DNA from: an uncultured Bacteroidales bacterium
GTDB lineage: Bacteria > Bacteroidota > Bacteroidia > Bacteroidales > Paludibacteraceae
Assembly (NCBI GenBank): GCA_937891975.1
Contig: CALAUA010000022.1
Coordinates: 21,927 to 85,926, forward strand
Direction: 5' to 3'
Length of the DNA: 64,000 bases
Part shown: positions 24,265-33,004 of the stretch, one piece after another
How positions within the stretch are numbered: the first letter of the stretch is position 1
Layout of the letters: each line of letters begins with the position of its first letter
Notes under the pieces: model-generated
The model's input: the letters and a program-made list of their open reading frames with translations, nothing else
Told to the model about the DNA's origin: nothing
Databases searched by the model: none
Translations under genes and position numbers: made by a program

Positions 24265-26157
24265 ATGAATAAAATATCAACATATATACATGCATTGTTG
24301 GTGGGATTGTTGTTAGTATCTTGCGCCAATCGTGGTCAGGGACCACAAGGCGGTCCGCGTGATACAATTCCACCAGTAGTGGTGAAGGAAAACCCGCTTA
24401 ACGGAACACTGAATTTTTTTGGTAAAGAAGTTATTGTACAATTTGATGAATACATTCAGTTAGATGATGTTCAGAAGAATGTATTAATTTCTCCTCCGCA
24501 GCAAGTTCCTCCAGAAGTGAAGGCAATTGGCAAGAAATTGTCGGTGGTGTTTATGGAGGATCTGATTGATTCCACAACATATACAATAGATTTTGGTGCG
24601 GCAATTTGTGACTATAACGAAAAAGTGCCGTTGGAGGGCTATGTATTTGCTTTTTCGACGGGTGATATGATAGATTCGCTGTCAATATCGGGTAGAGTAT
24701 ATGATGCAGCAACGTTAAATCCGATGTCTTCGGTGTTAGTTGGTGTTCATCGTAATAAGGAAGATTCTGCGTTGAGCACATTGCCCTTTACTCGAATTAC
24801 TCGCACAGATGCTGATGGAAACTTTGTGATATACAATCTGCAGCCAGGTAGTTATAGATTGTATGCGTTGAACGATGTGAGCCGCGATTATTTGTATCAG
24901 CCTGGTGAGGGATTGGCTTTTTTAGATTCCTTGGTGATTCCTAGTTTTGAGATACAGGAGCATATTGATACAGTGTGGATGGATACATTGAGTATCGATC
25001 CTATGACAGGTGATACGTTGTTTACGCGTTTGGTAGATTCGACGTTTACCCATAGGTTTACTCATTTTTATCCAGATTCATTGGTGCTGTGGTATTTTGA
25101 AGAATCGAAACAACGTCTTTATTATCAGGGTATTCAGCGCGAAGAGCAACATGCTTTCACGTTAGTGTTTTCAGCTTCTCAAGATACGATGCCATTAATT
25201 CGTGCGTTGCGTCCGAGCGAGGTGGATAGTGTTGCCAATGATTCTTCTTGGGTAAACTTCTTGGACTATGCACAGGTACAAACTACGAATGATTTTGATA
25301 CGATTACCTATTGGTTGACCGATTCTTTAGCAATAGGTATGGATAGCATCTATTTTGAGATGACGCATATGGTCACTGATTCGTTGTATGAGTTAGTACC
25401 TCAAGTTGATACAGTCTTGGCTGCCTATCGTCGTCCTCGTATGTCTGAAAAGGCACGTGAAGCGAGTGAACGTAAAAAGCGTGAGCGGAAATTGGCATTA
25501 CAGTCAAACGCATCAAGCAAATTTGAGATTTATGATACGCTGCATATTGCATCAGACTATCCGTTGGATAGTATCCATATAGAAAAGTTTCACTTGATGG
25601 AAAAAGTAGACACTCTACTTCGTCCAATGGCGATTAAGATAGAGAAGAAAGATTCACTAGGTATGTGTATCAATCTTATGGCTACATTGCAACCTGAGGG
25701 AGAATATGTGCTAAAAGTGGATTCTGCGGCTTGTAAAGATATCTATGGAGTGACCAATGATAGTTTAGAGGTATCGCTAAAACTCAAATCACTAGAAGAA
25801 TATTCTTCGCTTACTATTAAGATGGTGCACTACGATTCGTTGGCACGAATTCAATTGCTCGACGAGAAAGATGTGGTTATATCAGAGAAAATGGCATTGC
25901 CAGAGGGCACAAAGTTTGAGCATCTACAACCTACGACATATTATATACGTTTGTACATAGATCAGAACACTGATGGTAAATGGACGACAGGTGATTGGAT
26001 AAGCAAACGCCAACCTGAGCCTATTTATTACTATCCGAATAAGTTGAAGTTACGTGCTAATTGGGATTTTGAAGAGAATTTTGACCATCTTGCTATCCCA
26101 CAAACGTCTTCTAAGCCGAAGTCGCTATCAAGTAAGGATTCCAAAAAACGTAAATGA
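24265..26157 (+). CDS. Lipoprotein with N-terminal Ig-like (Big_5/SbsA) domain
   Basis: A 630-residue lipoprotein. ATG 24265 is chosen because it puts a proper signal peptide and lipobox (LLVSCANR) at the start; the open frame runs 18 codons further upstream. Residues about 30-135 match the bacterial Ig-like domain of the SbsA type (DTIPPVVVKENPLNGTL, then VQFDEYIQLDD). Next is a carboxypeptidase-regulatory-like stretch (SGRVYDAATLNPMSSVLVGV, DADGNFVIYNLQPGSYRL). The rest is beta-rich, and a QNTDGKWTTGDW segment lies near the end. Proteins of this kind are widespread in Bacteroidales; their function is not known. Its stop overlaps the pnuC start (ATGA), so they are translationally coupled. 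Confidence 0.85.
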   Translation: MNKISTYIHALLVGLLLVSCANRGQGPQGGPRDTIPPVVVKENPLNGTLNFFGKEVIVQFDEYIQLDDVQKNVLISPPQQVPPEVKAIGKKLSVVFMEDLIDSTTYTIDFGAAICDYNEKVPLEGYVFAFSTGDMIDSLSISGRVYDAATLNPMSSVLVGVHRNKEDSALSTLPFTRITRTDADGNFVIYNLQPGSYRLYALNDVSRDYLYQPGEGLAFLDSLVIPSFEIQEHIDTVWMDTLSIDPMTGDTLFTRLVDSTFTHRFTHFYPDSLVLWYFEESKQRLYYQGIQREEQHAFTLVFSASQDTMPLIRALRPSEVDSVANDSSWVNFLDYAQVQTTNDFDTITYWLTDSLAIGMDSIYFEMTHMVTDSLYELVPQVDTVLAAYRRPRMSEKAREASERKKRERKLALQSNASSKFEIYDTLHIASDYPLDSIHIEKFHLMEKVDTLLRPMAIKIEKKDSLGMCINLMATLQPEGEYVLKVDSAACKDIYGVTNDSLEVSLKLKSLEEYSSLTIKMVHYDSLARIQLLDEKDVVISEKMALPEGTKFEHLQPTTYYIRLYIDQNTDGKWTTGDWISKRQPEPIYYYPNKLKLRANWDFEENFDHLAIPQTSSKPKSLSSKDSKKRK

Positions 26158-26810
26158 TGTCTTCGATATCTCGTACTACATGGATATTCTTGACGTTGGG
26201 AATACTCGTCCAACTGATAACGTTTGCTTTGATGCCATCCTCGTTATTGTCACTGGTGAGTGGCTTGTTAGGAATATGTTCTGTTGTCTTAGGTGCTCAG
26301 GGTAATATCCTGACATTTGTTTTTGGCTTTGCACAGGTAGGCACATATACCTATCTTTGTTGTATAGAGCGATTTTACGCAGAGATAGCAATGAATGCCT
26401 ACTATTTCTTCACAATGATTTATGGTGTTTATTGCTGGCGCAAGCACCTCAAAAAGGAGAATGGAATGAATGTCCAAACTCGTACAATGCCGCCGTATAT
26501 ATTGGTGGTCCTGACGCTTGTTGTTCTTATCCTGTCGGCTACCGTAGGGTGGGGATTAGCACATTATACCGACGATTCGCAGCCTTACTTAGATGCCTTC
26601 ACTACCGTACCTGCAATAGTAGCTCAAATACTGATGGTATTGGTATATCGTGAACAATGGTATTTGTGGCTACTAGTCGATGTGTTGGCTGTCGTAATGT
26701 GGCTACGTGCCGGAAATTATTGTATGGCTGCCCAGTATGCATTTTGGTGTGCGAATTGTGTGTATGGGTATATACAATGGTCAAAAGCACTAAAAAAAGA
26801 TAAAGAGTAA
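26154..26810 (+). CDS. pnuC: PnuC-family nicotinamide riboside/vitamin transporter
   Basis: A 218-residue protein with seven or so membrane helices. The PnuC pattern is clear: GLLGICSVVLGAQGNILTF, AMNAYYFFTMIYGVYCW, and a late REQWYLWLLVDVLAVVMW. PnuC carriers take up nicotinamide riboside by facilitated diffusion and trapping; relatives carry riboflavin or thiamine, which cannot be separated here. It begins inside the stop of the lipoprotein gene (ATGA overlap), and an alternative ATG lies one codon on. It is followed by a shared terminator with era. NAD salvage is noteworthy because a RES NAD-destroying protein lies in the same window, but no direct link is claimed. Confidence 0.9.
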   Translation: MMSSISRTTWIFLTLGILVQLITFALMPSSLLSLVSGLLGICSVVLGAQGNILTFVFGFAQVGTYTYLCCIERFYAEIAMNAYYFFTMIYGVYCWRKHLKKENGMNVQTRTMPPYILVVLTLVVLILSATVGWGLAHYTDDSQPYLDAFTTVPAIVAQILMVLVYREQWYLWLLVDVLAVVMWLRAGNYCMAAQYAFWCANCVYGYIQWSKALKKDKE

Positions 26811-26826
26811 TCCCCTTTATCTTTTT
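26794..26826. terminator. Bidirectional terminator between pnuC and era
   Basis: AAAAAGATAAAG pairs with CTTTATCTTTTT over 12 bp. The loop holds the pnuC stop codon. A-rich and T-rich arms serve both converging genes. Confidence 0.8.
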
Positions 26827-26833
26827 CTTGTTT

Positions 26834-27736
26834 TTAATTCAAATCATAGCCATAGTGGCGCAAACGTGTTTGTGATGAACGCCAGTCTTTATCCACCTTT
26901 ACAAAAAGCTGCAAGAACACAGGTTTGCCAAAGAAGGCTTCTATCTCACGGCGGGCTTGTATGCCTACACGCTTCAGTGCTTTGCCACCTTTACCGATGA
27001 TAATACCCTTTTGACTATCACGCTCCACATAAATCACTGCACCAATGCGAATCATGCCTTCTGGGTGTTGCTCATCGGGTTCCTCGTCCAAAAACGACTC
27101 CACCTCTACCTCTACGCTATAAGGAATCTCCTTGTCATAGTTGAGCAGAATCTTCTCGCGAATCATCTCATCCACAAAGAAACGCGATGACTTGTCGGTC
27201 AATTGGTCTTTGGGGAAGAATGGCGGACATTCAGGCAACGCCTCACGGATAGCCGCAAAGAGCTGGTCAGTGCCAAACATCTGCTGTGCTGAGATAGGGA
27301 ATACTGTTGCCTCGGGCAATACGCGGTGCCAATACTCCACCAATTGCTCCAAGGTCTCTTGTGTGGTAAGGTCTATTTTGTTGATAATCAAGAATACCTT
27401 CGCCTTGATGCGCTTCACTTTGTCGAGGAAGTCGGCATTCTTGTCGGGGTTGTCTTGTACATCGGTCACATAGAGCAACACATCCGCATCCACCAATGCT
27501 GAGCGTGAGAACTCCAACATTTGCTCTTGTAGTTTGTAGTTTGGTTGCAGCACACCTGGAGTGTCTGAATAAACCATTTGGAAGTCATCGCCATTGACGA
27601 TACCCATGATACGGTGGCGAGTGGTTTGCGCTTTCGATGTAATAATCGACAGACGCTCACCCACCAATACATTCATCAATGTGGACTTACCCACATTGGG
27701 ATTTCCTACTATATTTACAAAACCTGATTTATGCAT
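26834..27736 (-). CDS. era: GTPase Era
   Basis: A 300-residue ribosome-assembly GTPase. G1 is GNPNVGKST (11-19), G3 DTPG, G4 NKID. The C-terminal type II KH domain (VIYVERDSQKGIIIGKGGKALKRVG, read in two pieces as VIYVERDSQKG and IIIGKGGKALKRVG) binds the 3' end of 16S rRNA. Length and domain order are normal. It is the last gene of the long minus-strand run, 4 bases after the M16 peptidase gene. Confidence 0.97.
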   Translation of the reverse strand: MHKSGFVNIVGNPNVGKSTLMNVLVGERLSIITSKAQTTRHRIMGIVNGDDFQMVYSDTPGVLQPNYKLQEQMLEFSRSALVDADVLLYVTDVQDNPDKNADFLDKVKRIKAKVFLIINKIDLTTQETLEQLVEYWHRVLPEATVFPISAQQMFGTDQLFAAIREALPECPPFFPKDQLTDKSSRFFVDEMIREKILLNYDKEIPYSVEVEVESFLDEEPDEQHPEGMIRIGAVIYVERDSQKGIIIGKGGKALKRVGIQARREIEAFFGKPVFLQLFVKVDKDWRSSQTRLRHYGYDLN

Positions 27737-27740
27737 TTAC

Positions 27741-30638
27741 TTAATAACTGAACAATCGTGATTTAGAGAGTTTGGTAATCTTACCATACTTGGTTTTGAT
27801 CTGCTTTTGGTCAATGAGTTTAGGGTCACCCATGATGAGAATAGTGATAGGTTTACCTTTTACTCGTTGCTCATAGAAAGATAGCACATTATCAAAAGTC
27901 AAGCGTTGAATATCACGCACTTGCAGCATGGCAGGGTCCACCTTGTAGCCCAATAGCATATTAGCAGTCAGGCGTTGGCTCTTGCCGCGGAAAGTAGGTT
28001 TGTTGGATAATACCGATTGGCGCAATACGGTGCGGATATTCTCCATCGTTTCTGGATATTGTGGCATAGAATCCAAGAGGCTCATATACACGTCTATCGC
28101 ATCAGCTACCTTGTCGGATTGTGTACCCACATAGCCCGTGAACTTGGTCAGTTGTCCTTGTTTTGGAGCGCGTGAGAAATAGCCATATGCGGTGTATGCC
28201 ATAGAGCGTTTTTCGCGTATCTCGTTCATTACCAGACCAGAGAAACCGCCACCAAAGTACTCGTTGAATGCCATATAGTTTACTGCTTCCTTCACGTTGT
28301 ATGGTTCGCCATCAATAAGGAAATACACTTTGGCTTGTTGCATACTTGCATCGGGGAGGAAGTATATCTTATTCTCCGTGATAGGTACAACAGGACGCTC
28401 CACAGGTGATTTGGTTGGGCGCACATGCTGATTGAGTGAGAGTTTGGTATAGAGGATATTCTTCACATCCAATGCTGGCAACGCACCTGCGTAGTGAATC
28501 TCCAACTCGTAGTTTTGCACTTGGTGCAACACACCTTCGAGTTGCGAAGGAGTCATTTGCAGCACTTCTTCCATCAATGCAGGACGCTTGATGTATGGAG
28601 AGTTCTCGCCATAACGTACGTAGTCAAAGGCCGCATTTGCCACAATATCGGTATTGCGTTCCTCTACTTTGCGCGAAGAATATACTTGACCCTTGATATT
28701 GTTGATTAGCATGTCGTTTTCGGATTCGAAGTTAGGAAACATCATGTGCAGATTGACCATCTCCACAATCTTCTCTAAGTTTTCTTCGTTGCCTTCAATA
28801 TCTACATAGAAGTATCCGTCCGATACTGAGTAACTGCATTTGCCGCCCAACTTAGCGAGGTTAGCGCGGAACTCTGCTGGCTTGATGCCTGGTGTACCCT
28901 TGATACCCGACATATTCATTAGCGATGCAGCATACTCCAATAGTGGCAACTCGTATGTGCCCACACCATATTTCAAACGGAGTGAGAAGATATGGTTCTT
29001 GGTGTTTGGTGTGCAATATACGCTCACGCCCTCGTAGAAACGATCTTGGTCAATGTCGGAGAAGTCTATGAAAGTAGGTGTCAGTTTGCCCGCAGGAATA
29101 GCATCTAAGTATTGGCAATACTCCGACTCGCCCTTTGGCGACTCCAGTGATTTGATTTTTGGTTTGGGCAGTTTGTCTTTTTTAGGTGTACCCTCCTCAA
29201 TCTCAAACACCTTCTTTGGCGCACCTAAATACTGCTTTGCTACGCGCTTGAGGTCGTCCATTGTGATAGCAGCCACCAACTCTTTCTCGCGCAGAATCTC
29301 CTCTACTGATTGTTGATAAGTAAAAGCGTTGTAGAGCAGCGATACCTTCATCTGAGGATACTCCATTGTGCGGTCAAACTCTTGATAGAAGTTCTGGCGC
29401 ACCATCTCCACTAACTCGGGATCAATGTCGCCATCCACAAGTTTCTGCACCTCTTTCATTACCAATTCCTCCGTTTCTTTGAGCGAAGTATAGGTTTGTG
29501 TTTGGGCATCCATGTATGGCACTGCCACCACGAGGAAGCGACCTTGGTCACGGCGTGTGTCGTTGGCTGCTACGGCATACATGAGTTTATTGTCCAATGT
29601 CAGTTGGTCAAGCAAACCAATCTGCATGGAGTTGGAGAGCAGATTAGCCACGAAATTCAATGTCAGTTCATCTTTATCGCCCACAGCCACACCGTTGTAT
29701 GCGATATTCAACTCAGGCATATAGCCCAGTTTAGCAGTATAGCGTTCATCTTGTGTGAAAGCAGTAGTAGGATACTTTGTGCGCTCAGGCAGAGGGCGCG
29801 ATTGCAGTTTGCCAAAGGTCTTTTCAATCAATGGTTTGGTAGTCTCAATCTCAAAATCGCCCACCAAGATGAGTGCCATATTGTTAGGCACATACCATGT
29901 ATTGTAGAAGTCGATGAGTTTGCGCAGTTTAGGGTTCTTCAGGTCCTCTGGATAGCCGATGATGTCGCGTGCGTAGGCATGTCCCTCATAGAGTTTGCCG
30001 AAAATAAAGTTGCGCACGTGGGTGGAGTTGTCGTCAAGGTACATATTGTATTCCTCGAACACATTCTCAAGTTCGGCTTGGAAGCTACGGAACACAGGAT
30101 TAGTTAAACGGTCTGCGTAAAGAGTGAGCCAACGCTCCATCTGATAAGAAGGGAACGAGTTCATGTAGCAGGTCACATCATAACTGGTAAACGCGTTCAA
30201 TCCTTCGCCACCAATACCCTGAATCAGGTTGGAGAATTCATCCGTAGCAGCATATTGCGCAGCTTCACGCGATACCTCGTTGATACGCAGTTGTACTGCC
30301 TCGCGCGCTTGGTCATCGGTGGTGAGTGCCAATGTATCGTAGAGGGCGATGATTTGCTCATAGAGAGGTTTTTCTTTTGCCCAATCGAGTGCGCCAATGT
30401 GGTCGGTACCTTTGAAGAGCATGTGCTCGAGGTAGTGTGCCAGACCAGTAGCATCAGCAGGCTCATCAATGGAACCCGCGCGGGTGACAGTCCAACCCTG
30501 CACATCGGGTTGGTCATGGTCTTCCCACAAGTAAACGGTCAGACCATTGTCCAATTGGTACTGTACGAAATCATCATTTTGTGCCCATGCTGCAAATGTA
30601 ATGCAGACACAAATTAAACTGACTAATACTCTTTTCAT
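27741..30638 (-). CDS. M16 family zinc metallopeptidase (tandem insulinase-like)
   Basis: A 965-residue exported protease. The signal peptide ends near AAWAQ. The inverted zinc motif HxxEH is HYLEH (His68, Glu71, His72), and the third ligand is a Glu in the ELENVFEEYN segment (189-196). An M16 inactive-type second half follows (for example MNEIREKRSMAYTAYGYF near 820). Four M16-like modules in one chain match the Bacteroidetes pitrilysin-like peptidases. Substrates are probably peptides in the periplasm. It follows tdh after a spacer holding a heptad array (30649-30683). Confidence 0.93.
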   Translation of the reverse strand: MKRVLVSLICVCITFAAWAQNDDFVQYQLDNGLTVYLWEDHDQPDVQGWTVTRAGSIDEPADATGLAHYLEHMLFKGTDHIGALDWAKEKPLYEQIIALYDTLALTTDDQAREAVQLRINEVSREAAQYAATDEFSNLIQGIGGEGLNAFTSYDVTCYMNSFPSYQMERWLTLYADRLTNPVFRSFQAELENVFEEYNMYLDDNSTHVRNFIFGKLYEGHAYARDIIGYPEDLKNPKLRKLIDFYNTWYVPNNMALILVGDFEIETTKPLIEKTFGKLQSRPLPERTKYPTTAFTQDERYTAKLGYMPELNIAYNGVAVGDKDELTLNFVANLLSNSMQIGLLDQLTLDNKLMYAVAANDTRRDQGRFLVVAVPYMDAQTQTYTSLKETEELVMKEVQKLVDGDIDPELVEMVRQNFYQEFDRTMEYPQMKVSLLYNAFTYQQSVEEILREKELVAAITMDDLKRVAKQYLGAPKKVFEIEEGTPKKDKLPKPKIKSLESPKGESEYCQYLDAIPAGKLTPTFIDFSDIDQDRFYEGVSVYCTPNTKNHIFSLRLKYGVGTYELPLLEYAASLMNMSGIKGTPGIKPAEFRANLAKLGGKCSYSVSDGYFYVDIEGNEENLEKIVEMVNLHMMFPNFESENDMLINNIKGQVYSSRKVEERNTDIVANAAFDYVRYGENSPYIKRPALMEEVLQMTPSQLEGVLHQVQNYELEIHYAGALPALDVKNILYTKLSLNQHVRPTKSPVERPVVPITENKIYFLPDASMQQAKVYFLIDGEPYNVKEAVNYMAFNEYFGGGFSGLVMNEIREKRSMAYTAYGYFSRAPKQGQLTKFTGYVGTQSDKVADAIDVYMSLLDSMPQYPETMENIRTVLRQSVLSNKPTFRGKSQRLTANMLLGYKVDPAMLQVRDIQRLTFDNVLSFYEQRVKGKPITILIMGDPKLIDQKQIKTKYGKITKLSKSRLFSY

Positions 30639-30648
30639 ATTTTCTCGT

Positions 30649-30683
30649 CTTTAAACTTTAATCTATAAACTCTAAACTCTAAA
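30649..30683 (-). repeat. Heptanucleotide array upstream of M16 gene
   Basis: Five 7-mers in register on the plus strand: CTTTAAA, CTTTAAT, CTATAAA, CTCTAAA, CTCTAAA. On the mRNA they read as TTTAGAG-like units ending about 10 bases before the ATG. A GCGGTAGCGTCC stretch typical of the palindromic element follows. Confidence 0.8.
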
Positions 30684-30711
30684 CAATAGCGGTAGCGTCC
30701 ACTAAACACAA

Positions 30712-31737
30712 TTACCACTCGAGCAGTACTTTGCCACATTGGCCGCTGACCATGACGTCGAAGCCCTTTTGGAAGTCGTCGAAATGGAAGCGGTGGGTAA
30801 TCACAGGACTCAAATCCAAACCACCCAACAACATCTGCTCCATCTGATACCATGTCTCCCACATGCGGCGGCCAGTGATGCCCTTGATAGTCAAAGCATT
30901 GAAGATAATATCTGACCAATTAACCTTCGTATCGCTTGGCAAGATACCCAGTTGTGCAATGTTCGCGCCCTTGTACATATGTGTGATCATATCGTTAAAC
31001 GCTGCAGGCGCCCCCGACATCTCTAAACCAATATCAAAGCCACGGATACCCAATTGCTTCATTGCGCCCTCTACAGTCTCGCCCTTCGAGCCATTGACCG
31101 TGATAGTCGCACCCATCTTCTTGGCAATCTCGAGGCGTTGCTCGTTGAGGTCGGTCACGACGATATTCTTCGCTCCCGCATAGCGGCAGATACCCGCAGC
31201 CATCGTACCAATCAAGCCCGCACCTGTGATAAGCACATCTTCGCCCAAGAGAGGGAAGGCCAATGCGGTATGTGTAGCATTGCCGAAGGGGTCCATGATA
31301 GCGGCGAAATCGTCTGGAATCTCAGGACGGATATGCACGATATTGCTCTCAGGGATAGTCACATACTCTGCGAATGCACCGTCCTTGCCCATGATACCGA
31401 CTGAGATAGTGTTCTCGCATACGTGACCCATGCCACGACGGCAGTTACGGCATGTGCCGCAGACGATATGTCCCTCGGCAGTCACGCGATCGCCTACTTT
31501 TACCCCACGGACACCTGGGCCTACCTCTACAGCCACGCCCACGAACTCGTGACCCATGATATAGGGCGGTGTGCAATGGCTTTGTGACCATTCGTCCCAT
31601 TTATACATGTGCAGGTCCGTACCGCAAATAGCGGCTTTGGTGACCTTGATGAGCACATCATTCACGCCTACTTGAGGCATTGGCACCTCTTCCATCCAGA
31701 GCCCTGGCTCGGCATAACGTTTTACTAAGGCTTTCAT
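30712..31737 (-). CDS. tdh: L-threonine 3-dehydrogenase
   Basis: A 341-residue zinc dehydrogenase of the MDR family that oxidises threonine to 2-amino-3-ketobutyrate with NAD+. Catalytic zinc ligands Cys39, His64 and Glu65 (CGTD, GHEF, numbered from the GTG codon one residue upstream) and structural-zinc cysteines 94, 97, 100 and 108 are present. The Rossmann motif is TGAGLIGTMAAGI. I start at ATG 31737, giving the usual 341 residues; a GTG lies just before it. It follows kbl directly, so the pair makes glycine and acetyl-CoA from threonine. Confidence 0.96.
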   Translation of the reverse strand: MKALVKRYAEPGLWMEEVPMPQVGVNDVLIKVTKAAICGTDLHMYKWDEWSQSHCTPPYIMGHEFVGVAVEVGPGVRGVKVGDRVTAEGHIVCGTCRNCRRGMGHVCENTISVGIMGKDGAFAEYVTIPESNIVHIRPEIPDDFAAIMDPFGNATHTALAFPLLGEDVLITGAGLIGTMAAGICRYAGAKNIVVTDLNEQRLEIAKKMGATITVNGSKGETVEGAMKQLGIRGFDIGLEMSGAPAAFNDMITHMYKGANIAQLGILPSDTKVNWSDIIFNALTIKGITGRRMWETWYQMEQMLLGGLDLSPVITHRFHFDDFQKGFDVMVSGQCGKVLLEW

Positions 31738-31740
31738 CAC

Positions 31741-32931
31741 TTATTTTATTACATCTAATTGTTTACCTATCTTAATAAAGGCAGCCACGCCCTTATCCAA
31801 TTGCTCGGTAGTGTGTGCTGCGGAGAGTTGGACGCGGATACGCGCTTGCCCCTGTGGCACTACTGGATAGTAGAAGCCTGTCACATAGATACCCTCCTCT
31901 TGCAATGCCGCAGCGAACTCTTGGCTCAAACGAGCGTCGTACAACATTACCGCACAGATAGCCGACTCGGTTGGTTTGATATCAAAGCCAGCGGCTTTCA
32001 TCTTGGTGATAAAGTACTCGGTATTCGCGTGCAAGCGGTCTTGTAACTCATTGCTGCGAGTCAAAATCTCGAAGGTCTTGAGGCCTGCTGCTGCAATCAA
32101 TGGAGGAATAGAGTTGGAGAAGAGATATGGACGGCTGCGTTGGCGAAGCAGGTCGATAATCTCTTTCTTACCTGTGGTGAATCCTCCAACTGAACCGCCG
32201 AAGGCCTTGCCCAATGTACCAGTGATAATCTCGATCTTTCCACGAAGGTTGTAACGCTCGGTTACACCGTGACCTGTCTTACCTACCACACCCGCAGAGT
32301 GGCTCTCGTCCACCATCACGAGGGCATCGTATTTTTGTGCCAACTCGTAGATCTTATCCAATGGGCAGACATTGCCGTCCATAGAGAACACGCCATCGGT
32401 AGCGATGATGCGGAAGCGTTGTGCTTGCGCTTTCTTCAGTTGCTCCTCGAGGTCTGCCATGTCGCCATTGGCATAGCGATAACGCACTGCCTTACAGAGG
32501 CGTACACCATCGATGATCGAGGCATGGTTAAGGGCATCCGAAATAATCGCATCTTGCTCAGTCAAAAGTGGCTCAAACAAACCACCATTGGCATCAAAAC
32601 AAGCCGCGTAGAGAATGGTGTCCTCGGTGCCAAAGAAGTCGGAGATGGCTTGCTCGAGTTGCTTGTGCGTGTCCTGCGTACCGCAGATGAAACGCACCGA
32701 TGCCATACCATAGCCACGCGCGTCCATGCGGTCTTTGGCGGCTTGGATAAGCTCGGGGTTGTCTGCGAGGCCAAGGTAGTTGTTGGCGCAGAAGTTGATG
32801 ACGTCCTTTCCGCCCTCTACTTGAATGGCAGAGGATTGAGGCGTAATAATCACGCGTTCGTTTTTATACAATCCTGCCTCACGAATATCGTTGAGGATAG
32901 TTTGCAGGTGTTTTTGAAAATCGGTATACAT
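31741..32931 (-). CDS. kbl: Glycine C-acetyltransferase (2-amino-3-ketobutyrate CoA ligase)
   Basis: A 396-residue PLP enzyme of the alpha-oxoamine synthase family that splits 2-amino-3-ketobutyrate with CoA into glycine and acetyl-CoA. The PLP lysine is Lys242 in TGTLGKAFGG. DESHSAGVVGKTGHG (208-222) and SDALNHASIIDG (131-142) complete the active site. The kbl-tdh order and the 3-base gap to tdh are the known threonine-degradation operon. Biotin synthase-pathway KAPA synthase is a relative, but the neighbour decides for Kbl. Confidence 0.96.
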   Translation of the reverse strand: MYTDFQKHLQTILNDIREAGLYKNERVIITPQSSAIQVEGGKDVINFCANNYLGLADNPELIQAAKDRMDARGYGMASVRFICGTQDTHKQLEQAISDFFGTEDTILYAACFDANGGLFEPLLTEQDAIISDALNHASIIDGVRLCKAVRYRYANGDMADLEEQLKKAQAQRFRIIATDGVFSMDGNVCPLDKIYELAQKYDALVMVDESHSAGVVGKTGHGVTERYNLRGKIEIITGTLGKAFGGSVGGFTTGKKEIIDLLRQRSRPYLFSNSIPPLIAAAGLKTFEILTRSNELQDRLHANTEYFITKMKAAGFDIKPTESAICAVMLYDARLSQEFAAALQEEGIYVTGFYYPVVPQGQARIRVQLSAAHTTEQLDKGVAAFIKIGKQLDVIK

Positions 32932-32940
32932 AATTTTAAT

Positions 32941-33004
32941 CTTTAAACTCTAAACTGTAGCCGCAAAGCGGCGTCCTCTAAACTGTAGCGCAGCGTCCTC
33001 TATA
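32941..33004 (-). repeat. Heptad and palindromic element in the kbl leader
   Basis: Plus strand: CTTTAAA, CTCTAAA, CTGTAGC, then CGCAAAGCGGCGTC, CTCTAAA, CTGTAGC, GCAGCGTC, CTCTATA. CTCTAAA-CTGTAGC...GCGTC appears twice and recurs inside aroQ and mtaB. CCGCAAAGCGG can fold as a hairpin. The array fills almost the whole spacer between argS and kbl. Confidence 0.8.
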